This document shows, in pieces, positions 1-5,314 of a DNA stretch of 5,314 nt. Positions within the stretch are counted from its first letter, which is position 1. The number at the start of each line of letters is the position of its first letter. The stretch comes from Gemmatimonadales bacterium. Its GTDB lineage: Bacteria > Gemmatimonadota > Gemmatimonadetes > Gemmatimonadales > GWC2-71-9. The stretch covers positions 1 to 5,314 of the forward strand of contig JACCSE010000463.1 in NCBI GenBank assembly GCA_013813145.1, read 5' to 3'. The position numbers and the translations under genes are program-made. The notes under the pieces are model-generated. The model ran no database searches and was not told the DNA's origin. It saw only the letters and a program-made list of their open reading frames with translations.

Positions 1-49
1 CGTGTCGACCCCAGCGACCGACCGGTGTCGCCCGCGTGAGGAGCCAGCG

Positions 50-526
50 TTAACGCGCCCACAGCGAGTTTGCCACCTCGATCTCCTGCATCATGCCGTG
101 CGTGAAGTGCGGCTTCCCGTCTTTGGCGTCCGGAAGGAAGCAGATGAGCGCGTACTTGCCCGGCTCCAGATCCACCTCGATCCAGTTGACCCCACCCCGC
201 TCCAGCGGCGCCACCCCACCGAGCGGGAGGCCGGGAGGCGGGCCTCCGGCTTGTGCACCCAGGCCAGGACTTCCTGCGCCGTCCTGCCCGGCGCGAGCTG
301 CACCAGCTCGATTTCGTGCGGCCGAGGGCCGTTGTTCCGCACCTCGAAGAGGTGCTTGCCCGCGGTGAGCGGACGGGACAGGGTGAAGCGAAATCGTGCA
401 GGGTCATGGTGACGTCGCGACCGGTGCGGCGGCGGGCTTCGCTCGATTCACCACGGTCAGCGGCCGGACCATCCCCTTCATCAGGTGGGGCACCCCGTCG
501 GGGCCGGGGATGAGGACGCTCCACCG
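50..526 (-). pseudogene. Decayed C-terminal part of a tandem cupredoxin-like protein
   Basis: The minus strand encodes a recognisable cupredoxin-like domain only if the frame changes three times. From the N-terminal side, the first block (about 526-419) reads VLIPGPDGVPHLMKGMV, which looks like the end of a first cupredoxin domain. The second (about 414-394) reads VTMTLHDF. The third (about 391-250) contains FEVRNNGPRPHEIELVQLAP. The fourth (about 247-50) contains YALICFLPDAKDGKPHFTHG and ends at a TAA at 50-52. Each join near 416, 390 and 247 behaves like one lost base. His in RPHEIEL, Cys in ALICF, and His and Met in PHFTHGMM fit the usual cupredoxin copper ligands. Upstream the frame meets a TGA (527-529, possibly a mutated TGG), and I could not recover a start or signal peptide. 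The intact ancestor would probably have been an exported copper-binding or cupredoxin-fold protein. The lesions could partly be sequencing errors, but neighbouring genes show none. The fold call is fairly firm, the exact function unknown. Confidence 0.72.
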
Positions 527-646
527 TCAGACGCGGCCCACCTCCTCACCGTCTCACTGCGGCTCCGAGCCCCGGAGCGGTCAGGGGACACAGCATCCCC
601 AGACCTAGCCGCCATTTTGAACCGGGCCTGTCACCAGCGAGGATGG
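527..646. other. Non-coding spacer with two small hairpins
   Basis: No convincing gene is visible here. Two adjacent inverted repeats occur. GCTCCG at 562-567 pairs with CGGAGC at 573-578 around a 5-base loop, and GGGGA at 584-588 pairs with TCCCC at 596-600 around a 7-base loop. Neither is followed by a T-run on either strand, so they are not good intrinsic terminators. The spacer probably holds the promoter of the reductase and the eroded 5' part of the cupredoxin gene, but I cannot place a convincing -35/-10 pair. Confidence 0.4.
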
Positions 647-1573
647 ATGGAGCACAGAAGGATCGGCTCGCTCGAGGTGTCGGTCGTCGGATTGGGCTGC
701 AACAACTTCGGGGCGCGGGTCGACTACCAGGGAAGCGCCGCCGTGGTTCGGGCCGCGCTGGACGCCGGAATCGACTTCTTCGACACGGCCGACAGCTACG
801 GCGGCGGGCGGAGCGAGGAGTTCATCGGGCGCGCGTTGAGTGCCCGGCGCAGCGAAGTCATTCTCGCCACCAAGTTTGGAATGCATCTGGAGGGGCAGGG
901 GAGCGGTGCTCGCCCGGAGTACGTGGCCAGCGCGGCGGAAGCCAGTCTGCGGCGGCTCGGCACCGACCGAATCGATCTCTACCAGCTTCACACGCCCGAC
1001 CCGTCGGTGCCGATCGCCGACACGCTGGGCGCGATGAACGACCTGGTGCAGGCCGGGAAGGTGCGCGAGATCGGCTGCTCCAACTTGAGCGTCGAGCAGC
1101 TTCGGGAGGCAGCCAATGCGGTGCGGCCCGCTGCCGCGCGGTTCGCCAGCGTGCAGAACCAGTACAGTCTGCTGCACCGGGAGCCGGAAGAGGGGGTGCT
1201 GACCGAGTGCCAGCGCCTGGGGCTCGCGTTCCTGCCGTACTTTCCCCTGGCGAGCGGTCTGCTGACCGGGAAGTACCGGCGGGGATCGCCGCCGCCTGAG
1301 GGAACCAGGCTCGCGGCGAGCGCCCGCTACCGCGACTTGCTCTCGGACGCCAACCTCTCCGTGGTCGAGGCCCTGTCCGACTACGCCGGGTCGAAGGGTC
1401 ACTCGCTTCTGGAGCTGGCCATCTCGTGGCTGCTCGCTGGCCCCGTCATTGCGTCGGTCATCGCCGGGGCCACCCGGCCGGCCCAGGTTCAGGCTAACGC
1501 GGCGGCGGCCGGCTGGAGGCTCTCGGAGCAGGACCTTGCCGAGGTCGATGCCATGGTCCGGCAGGCAGCTTGA
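647..1573 (+). CDS. Aldo/keto reductase (NAD(P)H-dependent oxidoreductase)
   Basis: This 308-residue protein is a cytoplasmic aldo/keto reductase of the (beta/alpha)8-barrel superfamily, which reduces aldehydes or ketones with NAD(P)H. The full catalytic tetrad is present: Asp46 and Tyr51 in DFFDTADSYGGG, Lys76 in VILATKFG and His115 in IDLYQLHTPDP. Other family signatures are IGCSNLSVEQL (residues 142-152), SVQNQYSLLHRE, and LPYFPLASGLLTGKY with the cofactor-side loop. The C-terminal part LLELAISWLL...VIAGATRPAQV is also typical. The length is normal for the family. The start at 647 is chosen because the family similarity begins at once with RRIGSLEVSVVGLGCNNFG. A purine-rich GCGAGG ends four bases upstream. 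The overlapping ATG at 643 is in another frame, and the open frame extending back to 485 has no family similarity. The physiological substrate cannot be read from sequence. The gene stands alone, with a decayed gene to its left and a tRNA 104 bases to its right. It is intact. Confidence 0.95.
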   Translation: MEHRRIGSLEVSVVGLGCNNFGARVDYQGSAAVVRAALDAGIDFFDTADSYGGGRSEEFIGRALSARRSEVILATKFGMHLEGQGSGARPEYVASAAEASLRRLGTDRIDLYQLHTPDPSVPIADTLGAMNDLVQAGKVREIGCSNLSVEQLREAANAVRPAAARFASVQNQYSLLHREPEEGVLTECQRLGLAFLPYFPLASGLLTGKYRRGSPPPEGTRLAASARYRDLLSDANLSVVEALSDYAGSKGHSLLELAISWLLAGPVIASVIAGATRPAQVQANAAAAGWRLSEQDLAEVDAMVRQAA

Positions 1574-1608
1574 AGTGGTGGGAGGCGAGACCATTGTGGC
1601 TTAGGAAG

Positions 1609-1630
1609 GGAAAAGCCGCTGGAAAAGCCG
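1609..1630. repeat. 10-bp direct repeat at 12-bp pitch
   Basis: GGAAAAGCCG occurs at 1609-1618 and again at 1621-1630, in the spacer between the reductase and tRNA-Ser. The second copy overlaps the left arm of the inverted repeat at 1627-1658. It may be a local duplication or a protein-binding site. The exact match is certain, the role unknown. Confidence 0.6.
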
Positions 1631-1648
1631 GCGGTGGCGAGGTAAACT
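1620..1648 (+). promoter_or_regulatory. Weak candidate sigma70-type promoter for tRNA-Ser
   Basis: TGGAAA at 1620-1625 (4 of 6 to TTGACA) and TAAACT at 1643-1648 (4 of 6 to TATAAT) are separated by 17 bases. Transcription would begin near 1655, leaving a leader of about 23 bases before the tRNA. The match is modest, and the inverted-repeat arm at 1627-1634 falls inside the spacer. Support comes mainly from spacing and position. Confidence 0.25.
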
Positions 1649-1658
1649 TCCCGCCGGC
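1627..1658. repeat. 8-bp perfect inverted repeat after the reductase gene
   Basis: GCCGGCGG at 1627-1634 is perfectly complementary to CCGCCGGC at 1651-1658, with a 16-base loop. It lies 53 bases after the reductase stop and ends 19 bases before the tRNA. There is no T-tract after it, so a standard intrinsic terminator is unlikely. It could stabilise the reductase mRNA 3' end or be an operator near the tRNA promoter. Confidence 0.45.
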
Positions 1659-1677
1659 GATCACCCGAGCAGTACCA

Positions 1678-1764
1678 GGACAGGTGTCCGAGTGGCTGAA
1701 GGAGCCGGTCTCGAAAACCGGTATACCGGCAACGGTATCGAGGGTTCGAATCCCTCCCTGTCCG
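1678..1764 (+). tRNA. tRNA-Ser, anticodon CGA
   Basis: A complete 87-base class II tRNA can be folded by eye. The acceptor stem is GGACAGG (1678-1684) with CCTGTCC (1757-1763) and discriminator G at 1764. The D stem is TCC/GGA (1687-1689 with 1701-1703), and GG lies in the D loop. The anticodon stem is CCGGT/ACCGG (1705-1709 with 1717-1721), enclosing the loop CTCGAAA, so the anticodon at 1712-1714 is CGA and reads UCG serine codons. The long variable arm is a 6-bp stem ATACCG/CGGTAT closed by GCAA. The T arm is GAGGG/CCCTC (1740-1744 with 1752-1756) with loop TTCGAAT. The 3' CCA is not encoded. The long variable arm and G discriminator fit serine identity. The 3' half is repeated at 4684-4740. 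Confidence 0.97.
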
Positions 1765-1767
1765 TTC
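1708..1767. repeat. Left copy of a 60-base direct repeat covering the tRNA-Ser 3' half (possible att site)
   Basis: These 60 bases run from the end of the 5' anticodon stem through the discriminator base and three bases beyond. They match 4684-4743 at 53 of 60 positions without gaps. Similarity stops abruptly on the 5' side at the anticodon loop. Integrases of the tyrosine recombinase class often use tRNA segments from the anticodon loop to the 3' end as attachment sites. This copy sits in the intact tRNA. Confidence 0.6.
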
Positions 1768-1828
1768 CTTCCCCCCAGCACACAACTCTTCGCAGCATCG
1801 CTTCACCACCGCGCCCAAGGCGTTCTAG

Positions 1829-1847
1829 CTCAGGGCGACTCAGGGCG
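1829..1847. repeat. 9-bp direct repeat at 10-bp pitch upstream of the kinase gene
   Basis: CTCAGGGCG occurs at 1829-1837 and 1839-1847, one base apart, so the copies lie about one helical turn apart. They end 38 bases before the kinase start codon, where an operator or activator site would be expected. No factor can be named. The repeat itself is exact. Confidence 0.5.
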
Positions 1848-1885
1848 GTATGGTTCAACGCTCGTCCCGTTCACAATAGGCCCAC

Positions 1886-4564
1886 GTGGCAGACCTCCGC
1901 GATCAGATCCAGAGTGGCCTGGCCGACCGGTACCGGCTCGAGCACGAGCTTGGCCGGGGCGGCATGGCGACTGTGTTTCTAGCTCACGACATCCGGCACA
2001 AGCGCCCGGTGGCGCTCAAGGTGCTGCATTCCGAGTTAGCCCGCACGCTCGGCCCCGAGCGGTTTCAGCGCGAGATCGAGACGGTCGCGCGCCTCCAGCA
2101 CCCGCATATACTCACCGTCCACGACTCCGGGGAAGCCGCCGGGCAGCTCTGGTTCACGATGCCCTTCGTCGAAGGGGAAAGTCTCCGCGACCGGCTGCGA
2201 CGCGAGCAGCAGCTTCCCGTGGAGGATGCGCTCCGGATCGCCACCGATGCGGCCCGTGCCCTCCAGTACGCTCACGAGCACGGCGTCATCCACCGCGACA
2301 TCAAGCCCGAGAATCTGCTGCTCACGAAAGATGGCAGTACCCTCGTGGCTGACTTCGGCATCGCCCGAGCACTGAGCGCAGGCGACGACCGACTCACGGA
2401 GACGGGCTTGAGCGTGGGCACCCCAACCTACATGAGCCCGGAGCAGGCGGCAGGCGACCGTACCGTGGACGCCCGCACCGACGTGTACAGTCTGGGTACG
2501 GTGCTCTACGAGATGCTGGCGGGCGAGCCACCGTTCACGGGAGCCACGGCTCAAACGATCATCGCCAAGCGGTTCAGCGGCGAGGTACCTCGGGTGCGCC
2601 ACGCGCGCCCCAGCGTTCCCGAGAGCGTGGAGCAGGCGGTCACCCGGGCCCTCGCGCCGGTGGCGGCCGACCGGTTCCCCAGCGCCGCCGAATTCTCCCG
2701 GGCATTGCAGTCGAACGTCCCCTCGCCGATGGCCACCCCCACCGTCCCGCTGGCTCGGGCTCAAGGGGGGAGCAGTCACCGTGCCGCGGCCCCCCACGGC
2801 CGTCCCCTGCGACGGATCCCGCCGGCTGCGACCGCGCTGTTTCTCGGGTTCTTCATCGGACTCGGCGTGCTGTTCGCCTGGCGACGGAGCCACCCCGACG
2901 TGGGAGACGCCGGCGGCGCGAACGTGGTCGCGGTGCTCCCCTTCGAAAACCTGGGCGACTCGTCCCAGGCCTACTTTGCCGACGGGGTGAGCGATGAGGT
3001 CCGGGGCAAGCTGTCGCAGCTCGCTGGGCTCGCTGTCATTGCCCGGGCCAGCTCGAACGAGTACCGAAACACGAGCAAGCCCCCGCAGCAGATTGCACGC
3101 GAATTGAGTGCCGACTATCTGCTGACGGCCACCGTCCGCTGGCAGCAGCACCCGGATGGAACCAGCCGGGTTCGAGTAAGCCCCGAGTTGATCCGGGTCG
3201 AACCGGGGGCGGCCCCCAGGACGAAGTGGCAACAGGGATTCGATGCGCCACTGACGAACGTGTTTCAGGTGCAGGCCGACATTGCGAGCCAAGTGGCACA
3301 GGCCCTAAACGTGGCCTTGGGGGACAGCACCAGACGCGAGCTGGCAACGAAGCCTACGCAGAGCCTGCCCGCCTACGATGCCTTCTTGCGGGGCGAGGCC
3401 GCGTCACAGGGGATGAGCGCCATCGACCCGCCGAGCCTCCGCCAGGCGATAGCCGCCTATGAGCAGGCCGTCGCGCTGGATTCTTCCTTTGCGCTCGCGT
3501 GGGCGCAGCTCGCGCGGGCGCAGGCAATGCGGTACCTGATCGGCGCGCTCACCCCTGCGCAGGCCGAGGCGGCTCGTGCCGCCGCCGAGCGGGCACTGGC
3601 GCTCGCCCCCAACCGACCCGAGGGGCACCAGGCCCTGGCGGCGTATTACAGCTCTGTGCCGAGAGACCTGGTCCGGGCGTACACCGAAGACAGTACCGCG
3701 CTCGCCCTCGCGCCTCGCAATGGCGACCTCCTCGCGGCTGTCGGGTGGGACGAACGCAACCTGGGCCGCTGGGAGGCGGCGCGAGGGCACTTGGAGCAGG
3801 CTGCCCGCCTTGATCCACGCTCAGGCACAACCGCGCATCGGCTCGGGGAGCTGTTGCTCAACATTCGTGATTACCCGGCGGCCGAGCGGGTCCTCGAACA
3901 TGCGCTCCAGCTGCTGCCGGCGAACCTGGGCGTGCGTGCAGATCGAGCGACGGTGGCGCTGGCGCAGGGCCACCTCTCCCAGGCGCGGGCCATCATCAAC
4001 GCAGCGCCCAAGGAGGTGGATCCCACCGCGCTCGTCGCGTTCGTAGCGACCTACCAGGACCTCATCTGGGTGCTGGACGAGGCCCAGCAGCAGTTGCTGC
4101 GGCGGCTCACGCCGAGCGCTTTCGATGACAGCCGGGGCATGTGGGGGAGCGTCATCGCCCAGACGTATGCCCTCGAGGGCAACACGGCGAAGGCGAGGGC
4201 GTATGCCGACTCCGCCCGGCAGGCCATGGAGCAGGAACTTCGGGTGGCCCCCCAGGACGCCCAGCGCCGGGTCTTTCTGGGGCTCGCTTTGGCCTATCTG
4301 GGACAGAAGGCCGCGGCAATCCGGGAGGGGGAGCGCGCCGTGGCGATGCTCCCGATCAGCCGAGACGCCTTTTTCGGGCCGTATCTCCAGCACCAACTCG
4401 CCCGCATCTACCTGCTGGTTGGGGAGCCCGAGATGGCGCTCGACCAGCTGGAGCCCTTGCTCAGTTTTCCCTACCCGCTCTCGCCCGGCTGGCTCAAGAT
4501 CGACCCAAACTTTGACACGCTGCGGGGCAACCCGCGCTTCGAGCGGCTGATGAACGGGTTGTAA
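1886..4564 (+). CDS. Transmembrane Ser/Thr protein kinase with FlgO/TolB-N-like and TPR regions
   Basis: This 892-residue bitopic membrane kinase starts with a PknB-like catalytic domain at about residues 16-275. Visible elements are the glycine-rich loop LGRGGMATV (22-30), Lys45 in VALKVL, Glu63 of helix C, HRDIKPEN with Asp138 (136-143), DFG at 157-159, GTPTYMSPEQ (178-187), Asp199 in DVYSLG, and Arg263. It therefore looks like an active RD kinase. A Pro/Ala-rich linker leads to one membrane helix at about 314-332, flanked by basic residues. Outside the cytoplasm, residues 346-480 resemble the TolB N-terminal/FlgO-like region (VVAVLPFENLGDSSQAYFAD, YLLTATVRW, KWQQGFDAPLTNVFQVQADI). Several TPR-like units follow at roughly 517-700 and 755-890, ending in NFDTLRGNPRFERLM. 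The GTG start is chosen because LADRYRLEHELGRGG needs only this short lead. No good Shine-Dalgarno is visible, but CACAAT at 1872-1877 could be a -10 box giving a near-leaderless transcript. Signal and targets are unknown. The gene lies alone between an intact and a partial tRNA-Ser. Confidence 0.95.
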   Translation: MADLRDQIQSGLADRYRLEHELGRGGMATVFLAHDIRHKRPVALKVLHSELARTLGPERFQREIETVARLQHPHILTVHDSGEAAGQLWFTMPFVEGESLRDRLRREQQLPVEDALRIATDAARALQYAHEHGVIHRDIKPENLLLTKDGSTLVADFGIARALSAGDDRLTETGLSVGTPTYMSPEQAAGDRTVDARTDVYSLGTVLYEMLAGEPPFTGATAQTIIAKRFSGEVPRVRHARPSVPESVEQAVTRALAPVAADRFPSAAEFSRALQSNVPSPMATPTVPLARAQGGSSHRAAAPHGRPLRRIPPAATALFLGFFIGLGVLFAWRRSHPDVGDAGGANVVAVLPFENLGDSSQAYFADGVSDEVRGKLSQLAGLAVIARASSNEYRNTSKPPQQIARELSADYLLTATVRWQQHPDGTSRVRVSPELIRVEPGAAPRTKWQQGFDAPLTNVFQVQADIASQVAQALNVALGDSTRRELATKPTQSLPAYDAFLRGEAASQGMSAIDPPSLRQAIAAYEQAVALDSSFALAWAQLARAQAMRYLIGALTPAQAEAARAAAERALALAPNRPEGHQALAAYYSSVPRDLVRAYTEDSTALALAPRNGDLLAAVGWDERNLGRWEAARGHLEQAARLDPRSGTTAHRLGELLLNIRDYPAAERVLEHALQLLPANLGVRADRATVALAQGHLSQARAIINAAPKEVDPTALVAFVATYQDLIWVLDEAQQQLLRRLTPSAFDDSRGMWGSVIAQTYALEGNTAKARAYADSARQAMEQELRVAPQDAQRRVFLGLALAYLGQKAAAIREGERAVAMLPISRDAFFGPYLQHQLARIYLLVGEPEMALDQLEPLLSFPYPLSPGWLKIDPNFDTLRGNPRFERLMNGL

Positions 4565-4595
4565 GCAATAAACGCCAGAGAGAGGTCGGCTGGGG

Positions 4596-4601
4596 TATAA
4601 T
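4596..4601 (+). promoter_or_regulatory. Exact TATAAT -10 hexamer between kinase and tRNA remnant
   Basis: TATAAT occurs 32 bases after the kinase stop, in GC-rich DNA where this hexamer is rare by chance. No convincing -35 lies 16-18 bases upstream, and no TG precedes it at the extended -10 position. If used, transcription would start near 4608 and run through the tRNA-Ser remnant towards the glycohydrolase gene, giving a leader of about 210 bases. Promoter activity is inferred. Confidence 0.4.
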
Positions 4602-4683
4602 GGGGTTGGAGTTACGCGAAGACTTTGCCCCGTATTCGCGGCGAGTCGCGCTCTCGGCGAAAGGTCATGCTTTCCCGGCGTTT

Positions 4684-4740
4684 GCCTCGAAAGCCGGTAG
4701 AGCGGCAACGGTGGCGAGGGTTCGACTCCCTCCCTGTCCG
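4684..4740 (+). pseudogene. tRNA-Ser(CGA) 3'-half remnant
   Basis: The sequence matches the intact tRNA-Ser from the anticodon loop (CTCGAAA at 4686-4692) to the discriminator G at 4740. The T arm GAGGG/CCCTC and the 3' acceptor strand CCTGTCC are conserved. The 5' acceptor strand, the D arm and a proper 5' anticodon strand are missing from the preceding bases. In the variable arm, three of six base pairs seen in the intact gene are lost without compensation. It therefore cannot make a normal tRNA. It may be the right attachment site of an integrated segment or the leftover of a second tRNA gene. Confidence 0.85.
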
Positions 4741-4743
4741 TTC
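4684..4743. repeat. Right copy of the 60-base tRNA-derived direct repeat (possible att site)
   Basis: Pairs with 1708-1767 (53 of 60 identical, no gaps). The last 16 bases of the repeat are identical, running three bases past the tRNA end. The seven mismatches are at repeat positions 2, 10, 17, 19, 30, 31 and 43, so they cluster mostly in the anticodon-stem and variable-arm part. The divergence implies the duplication is not recent. Confidence 0.6.
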
Positions 4744-4777
4744 GCCCCGACTCATTGATTCCTCCCTGTGCAACTCC

Positions 4778-4797
4778 ATTCAGCGGCTCCGCTGGAT
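4778..4797. repeat. Hairpin upstream of the glycohydrolase gene
   Basis: ATTCAGCG (4778-4785) pairs with CGCTGGAT (4790-4797) around the loop GCTC, including one G-T wobble. It lies 23 bases before the ATG at 4821 and lacks a T-run, so it is more likely a 5'-leader structure or weak terminator than a canonical terminator. Confidence 0.4.
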
Positions 4798-4820
4798 TCC
4801 CATCAAGACAGGGTGGGCGC

Positions 4821-5314
4821 ATGGTCCACCGCACCGGACGGCCTCCAGCCGATTCGCTGGCCGGCTCCCTGCTCGGCCTCGCGCTGGGCGACGCGCTCGG
4901 GTTCGTCGTCGAAGCCCAGCCCCCCGATGTCGCCCGCGACTACGTGAGCGGCTGGCTTCAGGCGGGGCGCGCCGGGGAGCGCGGCCATCCCGATTTCCCC
5001 TTCGGGCAGTACAGCGACGACACTCAACTCGCGCGCGAGCTGCTGCTCAGCGTGCGGGACGCGAAAGGGTGGGACCCGGCGACGTTCGCGGCCCGGGTGG
5101 GAGGTCTCATCCTTTCCGGCCGCGACGTCGGCGCGGGGCCGGGCACCCGGTCGGCGGGAATGCGCATCCTGCTCGGCGCACCCTGGGAGCACGCCGGCAC
5201 TCCCGCGCCCTACGCCGGCAACGGCAGTGCGATGCGGGCGGGGCCGGTCGGACTCCTCTTCGGCGGAGACTCGGAGCGCTGGCGCCGCTGCGCGCGGGAA
5301 CAGAGCAGGGTCAC
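4821..5314 (+). CDS. ADP-ribosylglycohydrolase family protein, N-terminal part
   Basis: The reading frame is open for 164 codons to the right edge, where it is cut by the window. It belongs to the ADP-ribosylglycohydrolase (DraG/ARH) family, cytoplasmic metal-dependent hydrolases that remove ADP-ribose from modified proteins or related acceptors. The N-terminus has LAGSLLGLALGDALGFVVEA (residues 13-32). QYSDDTQLARELL (63-75) holds the Ser-Asp-Asp-Thr motif expected to bind the first metal, and GNGSAMRAGPVGLLF (133-147) is the second family signature. The last residues, EQSRVT, are where the family's His-x-Asp-Pro-Arg type motif normally begins, so the other metal-binding aspartates lie beyond the window. 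The ATG at 4821 is preceded by AGGGTGG at suitable spacing, and the core motif starts 12 residues later, as expected. There is no partner ADP-ribosyltransferase in view. The substrate, whether an arginine-linked protein adduct or another, cannot be assigned. Confidence 0.93.
   Translation, partial: MVHRTGRPPADSLAGSLLGLALGDALGFVVEAQPPDVARDYVSGWLQAGRAGERGHPDFPFGQYSDDTQLARELLLSVRDAKGWDPATFAARVGGLILSGRDVGAGPGTRSAGMRILLGAPWEHAGTPAPYAGNGSAMRAGPVGLLFGGDSERWRRCAREQSRV

Larger units (their letters stand above)
1768..4743. mobile_element. Possible tRNA-Ser-integrated segment carrying the kinase gene
   Basis: The segment is bounded by the intact tRNA-Ser on the left and a diverged copy of its 3' half on the right, 2,976 bases apart. 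This is the geometry left by integration into a tRNA gene: the incoming element restores the tRNA and the displaced 3' half marks the far end. The only gene inside is the kinase. No integrase, excisionase, relicase or transposase is visible, so any element would be a remnant or one mobilised in trans. A tandem tRNA duplication with decay of the second copy would look similar. Kinase base composition does not obviously differ from its neighbours by eye. Confidence 0.28.

Noticed and set aside
485..646. Upstream extension of the reductase to an ATG at 485
   Set aside because: The extra 54 residues have no family similarity and overlap the decayed cupredoxin and non-coding hairpins. The family N-terminus begins at the ATG at 647 behind a ribosome-site-like GCGAGG.
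605..1594. Long minus-strand open frame opposite the aldo/keto reductase
   Set aside because: It mirrors the reductase, which has a complete catalytic tetrad and family motifs. The antisense product has low-complexity, Arg/Pro/Gly-rich composition and no recognisable domain.
1489..1858. Minus-strand frames containing peptides such as GRDSNPRYRCRYTGFRDR
   Set aside because: These are translations of the antisense of tRNA-Ser, a familiar spurious protein type in databases.
1823..1860. Apparent tRNA-like D-arm and T-arm boxes (TAGCTCAGGGCG, then GGTTCAACG)
   Set aside because: The boxes are too close together and no acceptor or anticodon stem can be folded. It is probably chance plus the 9-bp direct repeat.
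2036..3292. Minus-strand open frame of 418 codons opposite the kinase
   Set aside because: GC-rich codon bias readily opens antisense frames. The plus strand here encodes every conserved kinase motif.
4633..4663. GC-rich partly self-complementary stretch as a kinase terminator
   Set aside because: TTCGC/GCGAA at 4635-4639 and 4657-4661 makes only a short stem with a large loop and no T-run.
3821..4834. Minus-strand 337-codon open frame across the kinase end and tRNA remnant
   Set aside because: It reads the antisense of the kinase TPR region and the tRNA remnant, with no domain of its own.
1..5314. CRISPR array, insertion sequence or integrase gene
   Set aside because: No regularly spaced repeats, no terminal inverted repeats with target duplications, and no transposase or integrase motifs in any frame.

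Overview
The window is GC-rich throughout and looks like bacterial chromosome. Gemmatimonadota or a near relative is the best guess. This rests on the 892-residue membrane Ser/Thr kinase (kinase, one membrane segment, FlgO/TolB-N-like domain, TPR tail), whose N-terminal signature I associate with the large kinase families of that phylum. It is an inference from family resemblance, not a computed placement.

Layout, left to right. Positions 50-526 (minus strand) hold the decayed C-terminal part of a cupredoxin-like copper protein. It can only be read by switching frame three times and it ends upstream at an in-frame stop. Positions 527-646 are non-coding, with two small hairpins. An intact aldo/keto reductase lies at 647-1573 (plus). 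The spacer at 1574-1677 carries a short direct repeat, an inverted repeat and a weak promoter candidate. A complete tRNA-Ser(CGA) follows at 1678-1764. After a 121-base spacer containing a 9-bp direct repeat at 10-bp pitch comes the kinase, from a GTG at 1886 to 4564. The next 256 bases hold an exact TATAAT, a second 3' half of tRNA-Ser starting at the anticodon loop (4684-4740), and a hairpin. An ADP-ribosylglycohydrolase starts at 4821 and runs off the right edge.

The main structural observation is that the kinase gene lies between an intact tRNA-Ser and a 60-base, 53/60-identical, gap-free copy of the tRNA's 3' half. The copies are 2,976 bases apart. This is the footprint expected when an integrase-borne element enters a tRNA gene, although no integrase is visible. 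An old tandem duplication of the tRNA is the main alternative.

The genes do not form an obvious pathway. The reductase is probably a housekeeping or accessory oxidoreductase. The kinase is a transmembrane signalling protein. The glycohydrolase probably removes ADP-ribose from a protein or other acceptor. I see no strong evidence for a wholly new system. The tRNA-bounded kinase and the decaying copper protein are the two points most worth checking.
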